From contig NZ_QEYD01000004.1 in NCBI RefSeq assembly GCF_003122215.1, positions 248,001 through 312,000 on the forward strand: 64,000 nt of DNA. The letters run 5' to 3'. The position numbers and the translations under genes were made by a program. This document shows, piece by piece, positions 42,207-51,090 of the stretch. A model generated the notes under the pieces. It searched no databases. It had not been told where the DNA came from and was given only the letters and a program-made list of their open reading frames with translations. Position 1 is the stretch's first letter; each line of letters starts with the position of its first letter. Origin of the DNA: Pararhodobacter marinus (GTDB lineage: Bacteria > Pseudomonadota > Alphaproteobacteria > Rhodobacterales > Rhodobacteraceae).

Positions 42207-43745
42207 TCAGGCGGCGAAGCTTTCGATAGTTTTCAGCGTGCCGTCCAGCGCGCTGCCTTCCTCGTCCTGCAGGGCGGCGGTCATCAGGCGGCGCGCCCAG
42301 TCGGCGGCATCCTCGCGCCCCTCGACCATGGCGATCCCGGTCATCACCCGGTCGAACTTGCCCAGACCGCGCGCATGGGTGTCGGAATAGCCCTTGATCA
42401 GCCGCCGCGCCTGCAGCGTGGCGACGGCCAGATCGTAATCCGTCCCTGCCCGCGCCAGCGCGCTGGCGTACCAGCGTTCCAGATGCGCGCGCTCTTCGGC
42501 ATGGCGCAGGCTCATCGGACGAAAGCGCCGCATCGACGCCAGCGCGTGCAATTGCAGGAACGGCAGCAGCCGGTCGGTGCGCAGCCGGCGGCCCTTGTTC
42601 ACGCGCCGGTCGATCCAGCCCATCAGCCGGGGCCGGTCGGTGATCGCCTGACCCAGCGCACGCGGCAGCAGGCTCACGATCTCTTCGGCGCGGGGATGGG
42701 TGTATTCGGTCAGCTGCATGACCTCGGCCCCGCCCATCTCGGCACGGATGCGTTCCAGCCGTTCGGGCCGGGTCTTGGCATCGGCCACGCGGATCACGTC
42801 GTCATAGGCCATCGCATTGGCAAGGTATTTCGCCGCCGTCACCGAGAAGGTCCAGTCGCGTTCGGCTCCGTCGAGGGCCAGCGCGCGATCCAGGTGGTCG
42901 AGATACTCGGCGCCGTAGGCCGGATGCTGGAATTCCACCACCTTGCGCAGACCGGCCTGCGCCATCGGCTGAACCGGGGCGGGCATCGCCGCGATGCGCG
43001 CCTGCAGGTCGTCCCACGCCTTGCGCAGCCGTGCCGGGCCCGTGGTCGCGGCGGCAGCGGCGGGGCGTGGCACCGGATGCGTGGCGGGCTGAACCCCGGC
43101 CAACGCCGCCTGCCGTCCGGTGGCAAAGGCGCGCAGCGAGGCATCGACCCCCTTGCCGCCCGCGCGGATCGCGGCTTCGAAGGCCTCGGGCGGGAAGGGC
43201 AGGGCGCCCGAGCCCGACAGCGCGCCGAACAGGCTGGCCGAGATGACCGAACCCACATCGAGCGCCGCCGCCTCGAAATCGGCCAGCACCAACCCGCGCG
43301 CCGCGACCTCGGCGGCCGCGCGCACCTCGCCTGCGTCGGCGATGCCATCCCCCGGCGCCATCTTCTCGCTCACCGCCAGCGCGCGGTGGGTCGAGCCGAT
43401 CAGCGTGGTGCGGTCGGGCGTGACGAAGCCCCGCATGATCGCGCGGCCCGCCTCCATCATCTCGGCGGCGATCACCACGTCCACGTCGCCCGCCGCCGGG
43501 GCCAGCGAAAAGACCGGGGCGGACGACCCGGCGGGCGCCATCTCGATGTAATAGATCGTCGCGCCGGTGCGCTGCGCCACGCCCGCGACCGAGGTCGCCT
43601 GCACCGCGTAGCCCTGCGCGCGGGCCAGCGCCTCGATCCAGCCGGTCAGCACGCCGCCGCCCTGTCCGCCGACCGCCATCACGGCCAGCTTGATCACCTC
43701 GGCCCCCAGGGCGGGGGGCTGTTCGGGGGTGAAGGGCAGTGTCAT
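42207..43745 (-). CDS. iorB: Indolepyruvate ferredoxin oxidoreductase subunit beta
   Basis: The 512-aa protein begins with a pyruvate-ferredoxin-oxidoreductase gamma-like domain, VMAVGGQGGGVLTGWIEALA (about 23-42) and SVAGVAQRTGATIYYIE. It continues with a long C-terminal region (about 210-512) typical of fused or extended IorB forms. The start at 43745 overlaps the iorA stop by 4 bp. With IorA it oxidatively decarboxylates arylpyruvates such as indolepyruvate to the aryl-acetyl-CoA, passing electrons to ferredoxin. It is the last gene of a six-gene operon and ends 9 bp from a convergent regulator gene. Confidence 0.85.
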   Translation of the reverse strand: MTLPFTPEQPPALGAEVIKLAVMAVGGQGGGVLTGWIEALARAQGYAVQATSVAGVAQRTGATIYYIEMAPAGSSAPVFSLAPAAGDVDVVIAAEMMEAGRAIMRGFVTPDRTTLIGSTHRALAVSEKMAPGDGIADAGEVRAAAEVAARGLVLADFEAAALDVGSVISASLFGALSGSGALPFPPEAFEAAIRAGGKGVDASLRAFATGRQAALAGVQPATHPVPRPAAAAATTGPARLRKAWDDLQARIAAMPAPVQPMAQAGLRKVVEFQHPAYGAEYLDHLDRALALDGAERDWTFSVTAAKYLANAMAYDDVIRVADAKTRPERLERIRAEMGGAEVMQLTEYTHPRAEEIVSLLPRALGQAITDRPRLMGWIDRRVNKGRRLRTDRLLPFLQLHALASMRRFRPMSLRHAEERAHLERWYASALARAGTDYDLAVATLQARRLIKGYSDTHARGLGKFDRVMTGIAMVEGREDAADWARRLMTAALQDEEGSALDGTLKTIESFAA

Positions 43746-45904
43746 GGCTGAACCTCGCTGAAACCGAGCTGGCGCGACTGGCGGCGGCGGGCCAGCCAGC
43801 CGATCAGGCCCTGACGCCAGCCGTTCAGGCGGCGCTCCCACGGGCCGGGATTGTGGACCACGCGCGCCTCGTAGAAGGACGGGCAAAGCACGGCGGCTTC
43901 CGACACCTCGCCGCAATTGCCGCAGCCCACGCAGGAGGTGTCGATCGACGCGACGGGATCGTCGCGCAGCGGATCGTCCAGCCGTTTGAGCGACAGCGAC
44001 GGGCAGCCCGACAGGCGGATACAGGCATGATCGCCCGTACACACGCTTTCATCGACACCGAAACGCGGCACTTCGACCCGGCGGCCTTCTCGCATCGCGG
44101 CGGCGCGCAGGGGCTTTTCGCGGCGCTGTTTGTTCAGCATGCATTCCGACGAGGCGACGATGACTTTCGGCCCTTCGCTCTCGGTGGTCAGCGCGTCGCG
44201 CAGGATGTCGCGCATCCCGGCCACGTCATAGGTCCGGTCGACCTGCCGCACCCAGTCGATGCCGATGCCCCTGAGCGCCTTTGAAATAGGGTTGTTGGTC
44301 GCCTTGGTCGGGTTCTTGGCGCGGGACGAGGGGATGTCCTGCCCGCCGGTCGCGGCCGAGTAGTAATTGTCCACGATCACCGCGACGCCGTCGGACCTGT
44401 TGAAGGCCATGTTGCCGAAGCTGGAAGTCAGGCCGTTATGCCAGAACCCGCCATCGCCGATCACCGCGATCGAGCGCTTCTCGGCGCCCCCTTTCTTGCC
44501 GCCGTCGAAGGCCGCGTTCGAGGCCGGGCCCAGCCCGTAGCCCATCGTCGCGCCGCCGATATTGAAGGGCGGTAGGCTGGCGAACAGGTGGCAGCCGATA
44601 TCGGCGCTGATCTGGTGTTCGCCCAGCTCCTGCTGCACCAGCTTCATCGCCGCGAAGATCGGGCGTTCGGGGCAGCCGGTGCAGAAACCGGGCGGACGGA
44701 TCGGCACGGTCTTGGACAGGTCCGGGATCGCCGGCGCCTCGGTATTGGGGGCCAGAACCTGTGCGGGCAGAAGGTCGGGCGCGTTCCGGCGCAGAAAGGT
44801 TTCGAACGCCTCTTTCATCACCGCGCCGGTATATTCGCCGACCATCGGGAAGATGTCCTTGCCATGCAGCCGCGTGGTCGTGCCCGAGCGCAGCATCATC
44901 GTGGCAAAAGCCTGTTCGATGAATTCGGGCTGTCCCTCTTCCACCACCAGCACCGCGTCCTTGCCCGCGCAGAATTCGGCGAACTCGTCGGGCAGCAACG
45001 GGTAGGTCACGTTCAGGCAATAGATGGGCACCTGCGTCTGGCCATAGAGATCGGCCAGACCCATCCGCTGCAGCGCGCGGATCACGCCGTTATACATGCC
45101 ACCCTGACAGACGATGCCGACGGGCGCCCGGTCCGGGCCGAAAACCTCGTTCAGCTTGTGCTCGCGGATGAAGCGCTCGGCTGCGGGCCAGCGGTTGTCG
45201 ATCTTGTCGTGTTCCTGCGCATAGCTCATCGGCGGCAGCACGATGCGCGAGACATTGCGCTGCGGCTTGGCCAGGGCCTCGCGCACGCTGAGCGTGGGGC
45301 GCCTGTTGTCGCGGGTCTGGAACTGGCCGGTGACATGGCAGGCGCGGATACGCACCATCAGCATGACGGGGGTGTTGGAGGCTTCCGACAGCTCGAACCC
45401 GTCGCCCACTGCCTTGACGATCGAGGGCAGGTTGGGGCGCGGGTCCAGCAGCCAGAACTGCGACTTCATCGCGAAGGCGTGGCTGCGTTCCTGCATGATG
45501 CTGGAACCCTCGCCGTAATCCTCGCCCACGATCATCAAGGCGCCGCCGGTCACACCTGACGAGGCCAGGTTGGCCAGCGCGTCCGAGGCGACATTTACAC
45601 CCACCGGCCCCTTGAAGGTCACGGCCCCCCGGATCGGGTAATGCACGGAGGCCGCGAGCATCGCCGCCGCGGCCGCTTCCGAGGCATTGGCCTCGAATCG
45701 CACGTCCAGCTCGCCCAGCAATTCCTCGGCATCGGCCAGAACGTCCATCAGGTGGCTGATCGGTGCCCCCTGATAGCCGCCAACATAGCCGACCCCGTTT
45801 TCCAAGAGCGCCTTGGTGATCGCCAGGATCCCCTCGCCGGTGAAGGTCTCACCCGCGCCCAGCCGCAGATGCTGGACTTCGGCTTTGAAGGACCGTTCCG
45901 CCAT
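43742..45904 (-). CDS. iorA: Indolepyruvate ferredoxin oxidoreductase subunit alpha
   Basis: The 720-aa protein has a pyrimidine-binding N-terminal domain (GYQGAPISHLMD, AVTFKGPVGVNVASDALAN), a thiamine-diphosphate site with VIGDGGFWHNG and VDNYYSAATGG, and a C-terminal ferredoxin-like segment. In that segment CTGDHACIRLSGCPS and CVGCGNCGEVSEAAVLCPS supply ligands for Fe-S clusters. It uses thiamine diphosphate to decarboxylate arylpyruvates. The gene starts 20 bp after the VOC gene and overlaps iorB by 4 bp. The pair fits tryptophan or indole-compound breakdown, but other arylpyruvates are possible. Confidence 0.88.
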   Translation of the reverse strand: MAERSFKAEVQHLRLGAGETFTGEGILAITKALLENGVGYVGGYQGAPISHLMDVLADAEELLGELDVRFEANASEAAAAAMLAASVHYPIRGAVTFKGPVGVNVASDALANLASSGVTGGALMIVGEDYGEGSSIMQERSHAFAMKSQFWLLDPRPNLPSIVKAVGDGFELSEASNTPVMLMVRIRACHVTGQFQTRDNRRPTLSVREALAKPQRNVSRIVLPPMSYAQEHDKIDNRWPAAERFIREHKLNEVFGPDRAPVGIVCQGGMYNGVIRALQRMGLADLYGQTQVPIYCLNVTYPLLPDEFAEFCAGKDAVLVVEEGQPEFIEQAFATMMLRSGTTTRLHGKDIFPMVGEYTGAVMKEAFETFLRRNAPDLLPAQVLAPNTEAPAIPDLSKTVPIRPPGFCTGCPERPIFAAMKLVQQELGEHQISADIGCHLFASLPPFNIGGATMGYGLGPASNAAFDGGKKGGAEKRSIAVIGDGGFWHNGLTSSFGNMAFNRSDGVAVIVDNYYSAATGGQDIPSSRAKNPTKATNNPISKALRGIGIDWVRQVDRTYDVAGMRDILRDALTTESEGPKVIVASSECMLNKQRREKPLRAAAMREGRRVEVPRFGVDESVCTGDHACIRLSGCPSLSLKRLDDPLRDDPVASIDTSCVGCGNCGEVSEAAVLCPSFYEARVVHNPGPWERRLNGWRQGLIGWLARRRQSRQLGFSEVQP

Positions 45905-45924
45905 GGTGTTCTATCCGTTCCGTC

Positions 45925-46512
45925 TTATTCCGAGGGGGCGGTGTTCGACCACAGGATCGGGCCGCCCTGGTTTTCGTATGCCATGCCCTCGGGGAACGAG
46001 ATCGCTTCGAACTGCAACCCCCAGGGCGCCGAGAAATACAGGATGCTCTGACCCGCCGCCGGGCCGTCGCTGACCGGAAGGGGGCCCATATTGGTCTGGA
46101 TACCCGCGTCGCGCAGATAGGCCGCGGCAGCGTCGATATCGTCGACGTAGAAGGCGATGTGATAGGCGCCGATATCGCTGTTGCGCTGCTCGATCACGGC
46201 CTGATCGGGCGCGTCGTAGCTGAACAGCTCGATATTGCTGCCGAAACCGCAGCGCAGCATCCGGATCTGGTTGACCACCGCGCGCGGATCGACGCCCAGC
46301 AGGTCCTGCATGAAGGTCCCCTCGTCGTCGCGAAACGGCCCGAAAGCCATCGCCCGCTCGCAGCCCAGGACCTCGGTAAAGAAGCCTTCGGCCTGATCCA
46401 GATCGGGCACCGTCAGCCCGATATGGTTGACCCCGCGCATCCCCGGAAGCGGATCGGCAAGGGCAGGCAAAGCAAGAGCGGTCAGGCAAGCGGTGGCGGC
46501 GAGGGTCTTCAT
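45925..46512 (-). CDS. Secreted VOC-family (glyoxalase-like) protein
   Basis: The 195-aa product has a signal peptide (about residues 1-19, ALALPALA) and two VOC modules. The first is GVNHIGLTVPDLDQAEGFFTEVLGCE (about 27-52) and the second GAYHIAFYVDDIDAAAAYLRDAG; His and Glu at the module ends (for example His in NHIGL, Glu in FEAISF) may bind a metal. VOC enzymes are usually cytoplasmic, so export to the periplasm is unusual. It lies in the middle of the operon between marR and iorA (27 and 20 bp gaps). The substrate is unknown; a dioxygenase, isomerase or resistance role is possible. Confidence 0.72.
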   Translation of the reverse strand: MKTLAATACLTALALPALADPLPGMRGVNHIGLTVPDLDQAEGFFTEVLGCERAMAFGPFRDDEGTFMQDLLGVDPRAVVNQIRMLRCGFGSNIELFSYDAPDQAVIEQRNSDIGAYHIAFYVDDIDAAAAYLRDAGIQTNMGPLPVSDGPAAGQSILYFSAPWGLQFEAISFPEGMAYENQGGPILWSNTAPSE

Positions 46513-46539
46513 GGCAGGGTCCCTTCGGGGCTGTGTGGG

Positions 46540-47010
46540 TCAGAACTCGTGCTTGCGGATGTTGCGCAGCATCTTCTGCAGCGTGCCCAGAAAGGCCTGC
46601 CGCTCGTCGTCCGAGATGTCCCGGAACATGGTATCCTGCGCGTCGATCATGTGGGGCCAGAGGCCCTCGAACACGGCGAGCCCGGCCGCGGTGATGTGGA
46701 TCCGCGTCGCGCGGCTGTCGCTCGCATCGGCCTCGCGCCGGACAAGCCCCTCGGCTTCCAGCTGGTCCAGCGCCCGGCTCAGCGTCGATTGCTCGGTCAC
46801 GGCATAGACCGCCAGTTCACGGATCAGCGGCGCGGGCACCACCGACAGCACCGCCAGCGCGCGCATCTTCGGCGTGGACAACCCGTTCTGGCCCAGCGCC
46901 GCGCGCACCTCGGCATTGTAGCGGCCCATGATGCGGTTCATCAGGTAAGGCGCGAAGCCTTCCAGCCCCGTTTCGCCCAGCCGTGTCGGTCGTCTTCCTT
47001 GATCGCTCAT
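46540..47010 (-). CDS. MarR-family transcriptional regulator
   Basis: The 156-aa protein has the MarR winged-helix layout, with an N-terminal dimerisation helix, STPKMRALAVLS, TEQSTLSRALDQLEAEGLVRR as recognition helix and wing start, and DSRATRIHITAAG as the wing. Regulators of this family control indole-acetate and other aromatic pathways by releasing DNA on ligand binding. Its start overlaps the upstream oxidoreductase stop by 4 bp, so it is made with the operon and probably regulates it. An AT-rich palindrome at 49433-49442 is a candidate operator. Confidence 0.88.
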   Translation of the reverse strand: MSDQGRRPTRLGETGLEGFAPYLMNRIMGRYNAEVRAALGQNGLSTPKMRALAVLSVVPAPLIRELAVYAVTEQSTLSRALDQLEAEGLVRREADASDSRATRIHITAAGLAVFEGLWPHMIDAQDTMFRDISDDERQAFLGTLQKMLRNIRKHEF

Positions 47011-48569
47011 GCGCCCAGCCTTTTCGCCGCGTTGTAACCCGATCCGCCGCCGAGGCCCGGCCCCGGATGCGTCGAGGCGCCGATATGGATCAGGCCGCGA
47101 ACAGGGCCAACCCCGTTGGTGGAATGCGCGAAGGGACGCCAGATAAAGAATTGGTCAATGCCGCAATGCCCGCCATAGGGATCGCCGCCCACAAGGTTGA
47201 TGTTGAGCGCTTCCAGATCCGCCGGCGAATAGGCGCGGCGGGCCAGCTTGATCTGGTCGAAATCCTTGATGTGGCGGGCAAGGATGGCTTCGATCCGGTC
47301 CGCGAAGGCTTCGCGCGTGGCCTCGTCCCATTCCGTGCCCGCGATCTGGCCGGCGGCATCGCCCTTGATGACGCGCGGCGCGTCGGGGATTTGCAGCCAC
47401 AGGATCGCTTTGCCCTCGGGGCAGCGCGTGGGATCAAGACGCGAGGGCTGGCCCACGCAGATCGTGGGCACCTCAGGGAACAGCCCGCGCTCGGCCTCGT
47501 TGGCGGATTTCGACACCGCGTCTATGCCGTCGGACAGATGGATGAGCGCGACGTCATCGAGCCCCGCGGTGTGCCATTCGGGCGCGCGGTCCAGCGCGAA
47601 ATGCAGCTGGAAATCGCCGCGTCCGTGGCGGAAGGCGGGCAGGGCCTCGCGCTCCTGGCTCAGTTGCAGGTCGGGCAGAAGACGGTCGTACAATTGTCCC
47701 GGCGCGACAGAGGCCAGCACCGACCGCGCCGGGATCGTTTCGCCCGTGCTCAGCGTCACGCCGGTCACGCGGCTTTCGCTTGTCTCGATCCGGGCCACAT
47801 CGGCGCCGGTGCGGAACGTTCCGCCATGGGCTTCGATCAGCGACCGGAACGCTGCGACCGCCGCGCCCGATCCGCCCTTGACCACGGGGGCGCCGGCCGC
47901 TTCCAGCGCGAAGGCGATGACCTTGCCCATCTGCGCCGAATAGGTGGATTCGGGCGTCAGCCCGCAATGCAGCACCCAGGGCGCCCACAGGGCCTGTACC
48001 AGAGGGTTTTGATACCGCGATTCCAGCCAGCCGCGCGCCGGGGCCAGCGCCTGTCCCATCCACGCGGCCAGCCCCCGCAGCCCCCGCTTGCGCACCTGTC
48101 CGAACAGCAGCTTCGCGGTACTCCAGGACCACAGCTCGCCGCCCAGCAGGCCGAACAGGAAGGGCGCATCGGCCCCGATCTGTCCGGTATCCGCCGCGTG
48201 TCGATCGCCGTCGCCTTCGGCCAGCGCATTGAACGCCGCGCGGTTCTGCGCGGCATCCATGCTGAGTACCAGCGCGCTGCCATCGGGGCGCAGAACGGCG
48301 GTCGGATGCGGGCTGTGGCAGTATTCGAACCCGTGCTTTGCCAGATGCGGTCCCAGCGCCGCACCGGCGGGCGAGGTCATGAACAGGACCCATGTCGCGG
48401 CCATCACGTCATGCTGAAAACCGGGCAGCGTCGCCGCTTCGGTCATCAGGCAGCCACCCAGCCGGTCCTCGCGTTCAAGAACTGTGACCCTGTGGCCCTT
48501 CAGCGCCAGCAGCGCCGCGGCGACGAGCCCGTTGATACCGGACCCGATGATGACGTGATCGGCCGCCAT
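47007..48569 (-). CDS. FAD-dependent oxidoreductase, phytoene-desaturase-like (copy 1)
   Basis: The 520-aa protein has the N-terminal FAD motif VIIGSGINGLVAAALLALKG (about 6-25) with the acidic LEREDRLGG, and a C-terminal motif THPGPGLGGGSGYNAAK closing the flavin site, as in the CrtI/amine oxidase family. Middle blocks VGQPSRLDPTRCPEGKA and LVGGDPYGGH are shared with the paralog at 49464-51032. Such proteins act on diverse small molecules, not only carotenoids. It starts 5 bp after the isatin-hydrolase-like stop and overlaps marR. A role in indole-compound oxidation is inferred from position. Confidence 0.8.
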   Translation of the reverse strand: MAADHVIIGSGINGLVAAALLALKGHRVTVLEREDRLGGCLMTEAATLPGFQHDVMAATWVLFMTSPAGAALGPHLAKHGFEYCHSPHPTAVLRPDGSALVLSMDAAQNRAAFNALAEGDGDRHAADTGQIGADAPFLFGLLGGELWSWSTAKLLFGQVRKRGLRGLAAWMGQALAPARGWLESRYQNPLVQALWAPWVLHCGLTPESTYSAQMGKVIAFALEAAGAPVVKGGSGAAVAAFRSLIEAHGGTFRTGADVARIETSESRVTGVTLSTGETIPARSVLASVAPGQLYDRLLPDLQLSQEREALPAFRHGRGDFQLHFALDRAPEWHTAGLDDVALIHLSDGIDAVSKSANEAERGLFPEVPTICVGQPSRLDPTRCPEGKAILWLQIPDAPRVIKGDAAGQIAGTEWDEATREAFADRIEAILARHIKDFDQIKLARRAYSPADLEALNINLVGGDPYGGHCGIDQFFIWRPFAHSTNGVGPVRGLIHIGASTHPGPGLGGGSGYNAAKRLGA

Positions 48570-48574
48570 GCGCG

Positions 48575-49366
48575 TCAGCCCTTCGGCACCAGCGCCAGCG
48601 CGCGGATGGGCGAGCCGGTGCCCTTGACGATCTTCAGCGGCGCCGCGATCAGGATCGCCCCCTTGGCCGGCAGCTTGTCCAGATTGGCAAGCGAGGCCAG
48701 GCCGAAACGGTTATTGGCGTGCAGCAGGTTGTGCGCGGGGAAGGGGGGCGTCATGCCGCCCGCAAGGCCCGCATCGGTGCCGATGCATTGGCTGCCCCAG
48801 CCGACGATGCCCTTGCCGATCAGGTATTCGATCACCTCGGCGGTCGGTCCGGGCGTGTGCGGGCCGGTTTCGTTGGCATTGAGAAACAGCGCCTCGTCAT
48901 GCGCGCGCTTGTCCCAGTCCGACCGCAGGACGACCCATTCGCCGGCCTTGATCTCGCCATGCTCGGCTTCCCACGCTTTCACATGGTCGATGGTCAGCAG
49001 GAAGTCGGGGTCTTCGGCGCATTCGGCGCTGAAATCCAGCACGTTCACCGGCGCGACGACCCGCTTGATGTCCAGCGTGTCGGTATAGCCGTCTTCGAAA
49101 TCCTTGCCCGTCACCCAATGGTGCGGCGCGTCGAAATGGGTGCCGGTATGCTCGCCCAGCACCATCCAGTTCCACGCGAAGAAGGGGCCGTCATCGTCGT
49201 ATTCGCTGATCTTGTGGATTTCGACCTTCGGCGTGTTGCGCGCGAAATCTTCGGGCAGCTGCAGGATCGGCGTGTCCGGACCCAGCGTGCCGGTGCAATC
49301 CACCACCTCGATTCCGCCCGAAGCCAGATGCTCGGCAAGTTGCGTCAAAAGATTGGCTGCGCTCAT
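48575..49366 (-). CDS. Cyclase-family hydrolase, isatin-hydrolase-like
   Basis: The 263-aa enzyme has the cyclase-family motif H73-T-G-T-H77-F-D79-A-P-H-H83, whose His and Asp residues bind a divalent metal (Mn or Zn). The family includes kynurenine formamidase and isatin hydrolase. The surrounding text, SEYDDDGPFFAWNW and DWDKRAHDEA, is very like isatin hydrolase from marine Rhodobacteraceae as I remember it; this needs an alignment. Isatin hydrolase opens isatin to isatinate. The ATG at 49366 follows GGGAGA by 7 nt. It is the first gene of a six-gene operon divergent from an ABC importer set. Confidence 0.8.
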   Translation of the reverse strand: MSAANLLTQLAEHLASGGIEVVDCTGTLGPDTPILQLPEDFARNTPKVEIHKISEYDDDGPFFAWNWMVLGEHTGTHFDAPHHWVTGKDFEDGYTDTLDIKRVVAPVNVLDFSAECAEDPDFLLTIDHVKAWEAEHGEIKAGEWVVLRSDWDKRAHDEALFLNANETGPHTPGPTAEVIEYLIGKGIVGWGSQCIGTDAGLAGGMTPPFPAHNLLHANNRFGLASLANLDKLPAKGAILIAAPLKIVKGTGSPIRALALVPKG

Positions 49367-49432
49367 GGCGATTCTCCCTGTCACGGGCCTGTTTCGGCCC
49401 TTCACAAAAACAGACTAGACAGAGTTATATGC

Positions 49433-49442
49433 ATTTGCAAAT
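49433..49442. promoter_or_regulatory. AT-rich palindrome in the divergent catabolic promoter
   Basis: ATTTGCAAAT is a perfect palindrome, extended imperfectly to TTATATGCATTTGCAAATA (49425-49443). It lies between the divergent isatin-hydrolase-like and FAD oxidoreductase genes. Position and AT-rich symmetry suit a MarR operator controlling both arms. Confidence 0.4.
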
Positions 49443-49463
49443 ATCTTTTCGACTCGAGGGGGC

Positions 49464-51032
49464 ATGGATTTGGACGATCTTGACGCGGTGCTGATCGGCG
49501 CCGGACACAATTCTCTCGCCTGTGCGCTGATGCTGGCCGCCAAGGGCTGGCGCGTCGGCGTGTTCGAACGCGCGGACGTGCCGGGTGGCGCGGTGAAAAG
49601 CGGCGAATACACCCTGCCGGGCTTTCGGCACGACTGGGCGGCGATGAACCTGTCGCTGTTCGCCGGAAGCCAGTTTCATAAGCAATTCGTAGAAGAACTG
49701 GCCGGGCATGGCCTGTCTTTCGTGCCGGTCAACCGGCCCTTTGCCTCGGCCTTTCCGGATGGGACCTGGCTGGGTGTCGATCAGGATGCGGGGATCACGC
49801 GCGCCCGGATCGCGGCCCTGTCGGAGGCCGACGCGCGGACCTGGGATGCGCTGACGGCTGGTTTCGGCGACCGCGCCGAAGACGTCTTCGCGCTGCTCGG
49901 TTCGCGCATGAAGATACATGCATTAGCATATTTTCTCTGGGGCCTGTGGCGCCGCCGCGGGGTTTCGGGCGCGCTGGACCTGGCGCGGTTCTTGCTGGCC
50001 TCGCCCCGCGCCTGGCTGACCGAGACCTTCGAGACGGAAAAGCTGCGCGCGATGCTGGGCGCCTGGGGAATGCATCTGGATTACGCGCCCGACAGCGCGG
50101 GCGGCGCGCTGTTTCCCTATCTCGAAGGGATGGCGGGGCAGGCTTTCGGCATGGCGTTGGGGCAGGGGGGCGCCGATACCGTCACCAAAGCGCTGGTCCG
50201 CGCCATCGAGGCCCGGGGCGGTCGCGTCGAATGCGGTACCGAGGTCGCGCGCATCGAGCATGAGAACGGCATCGCCCGCGCGGTGATCCTTGCCGACGGG
50301 CGGCGTGTCGCGGCGAACAAGGCGGTGATCGCCAATCTGGCGCCGAATGCGCTGATCCGGCTGACCGGGGGCACCGGCGATGCCGGTTTCGACGCGCGGA
50401 TGGAAAGCTACGCCCATGCGCCGGGGACGATGATGATCCATCTGGCGATGGACAGCCTGCCCGACTGGTCGGCGGGCGAGGATCTGAAGGGCGTGGCCTA
50501 TGTCCATCTGGCGCCCTCGCTTGATCAGATGGCCCGGACCTATCAGCAGGCCAAGGCGGGGCTTTTGCCCGACGAGCCGGTGATCGTGGTGGGCCAGCCC
50601 ACGGTCTTCGACCCCTCCCGCGCGCCCGAGGGCAAGCATGTCCTGTGGATGCAGGTCCGCATGGTGCCGGGCCGGATCGAGGGCGACGCGGCCGGGCAGA
50701 CAAGCGCCCGCGACTGGACCGAGGCCGCCGAACCCATGGCCGAGCGCGCGCTCGACATTCTTGAACGCTATGCGCCGGGCGCGCGGGCCAAGATCCTTGG
50801 CCGCCGCATCGTCACCCCCGCCGAACTGGAGGCCGACAATCCCAACCTCGTGGGCGGCGATCAGGTCTGCGGCAGCCACCATCTGGCGCAGCATTTCCTC
50901 TTCCGTCCTGCCCCCGGCCATGCCGATGGCAGCACGCCGATCCGCAACCTGCACCTGACCGGCGCCGCCGTCTGGCCGGGGGGCGGAACGGGCGCGGGGC
51001 CGGGCTATCAGCTTGCGCAGCGCCTGACATGA
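49464..51032 (+). CDS. FAD-dependent oxidoreductase, phytoene-desaturase-like (copy 2)
   Basis: The 522-aa protein is a paralog of the product at 47007-48569. It has the FAD motif VLIGAGHNSLACALMLAAKG (about 9-28), FERADVPGG, PGFRHDWAAMNLSLF, VGQPTVFDPSRAPEGKH, LVGGDQVCGSHHLAQHFLFRP and the C-terminal GGGTGAGPGYQLAQ. It is the first gene of the plus-strand arm and is followed 58 bp later by a peptide-type binding protein. The two copies flank one divergent promoter and may act together or on successive intermediates. The substrate is unknown. Confidence 0.8.
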   Translation: MDLDDLDAVLIGAGHNSLACALMLAAKGWRVGVFERADVPGGAVKSGEYTLPGFRHDWAAMNLSLFAGSQFHKQFVEELAGHGLSFVPVNRPFASAFPDGTWLGVDQDAGITRARIAALSEADARTWDALTAGFGDRAEDVFALLGSRMKIHALAYFLWGLWRRRGVSGALDLARFLLASPRAWLTETFETEKLRAMLGAWGMHLDYAPDSAGGALFPYLEGMAGQAFGMALGQGGADTVTKALVRAIEARGGRVECGTEVARIEHENGIARAVILADGRRVAANKAVIANLAPNALIRLTGGTGDAGFDARMESYAHAPGTMMIHLAMDSLPDWSAGEDLKGVAYVHLAPSLDQMARTYQQAKAGLLPDEPVIVVGQPTVFDPSRAPEGKHVLWMQVRMVPGRIEGDAAGQTSARDWTEAAEPMAERALDILERYAPGARAKILGRRIVTPAELEADNPNLVGGDQVCGSHHLAQHFLFRPAPGHADGSTPIRNLHLTGAAVWPGGGTGAGPGYQLAQRLT

Positions 51033-51090
51033 ACCAGACCCCGGCAAACGGGGCCGTCGTCAACAATTACCAACAACAGGGAACCAAACC

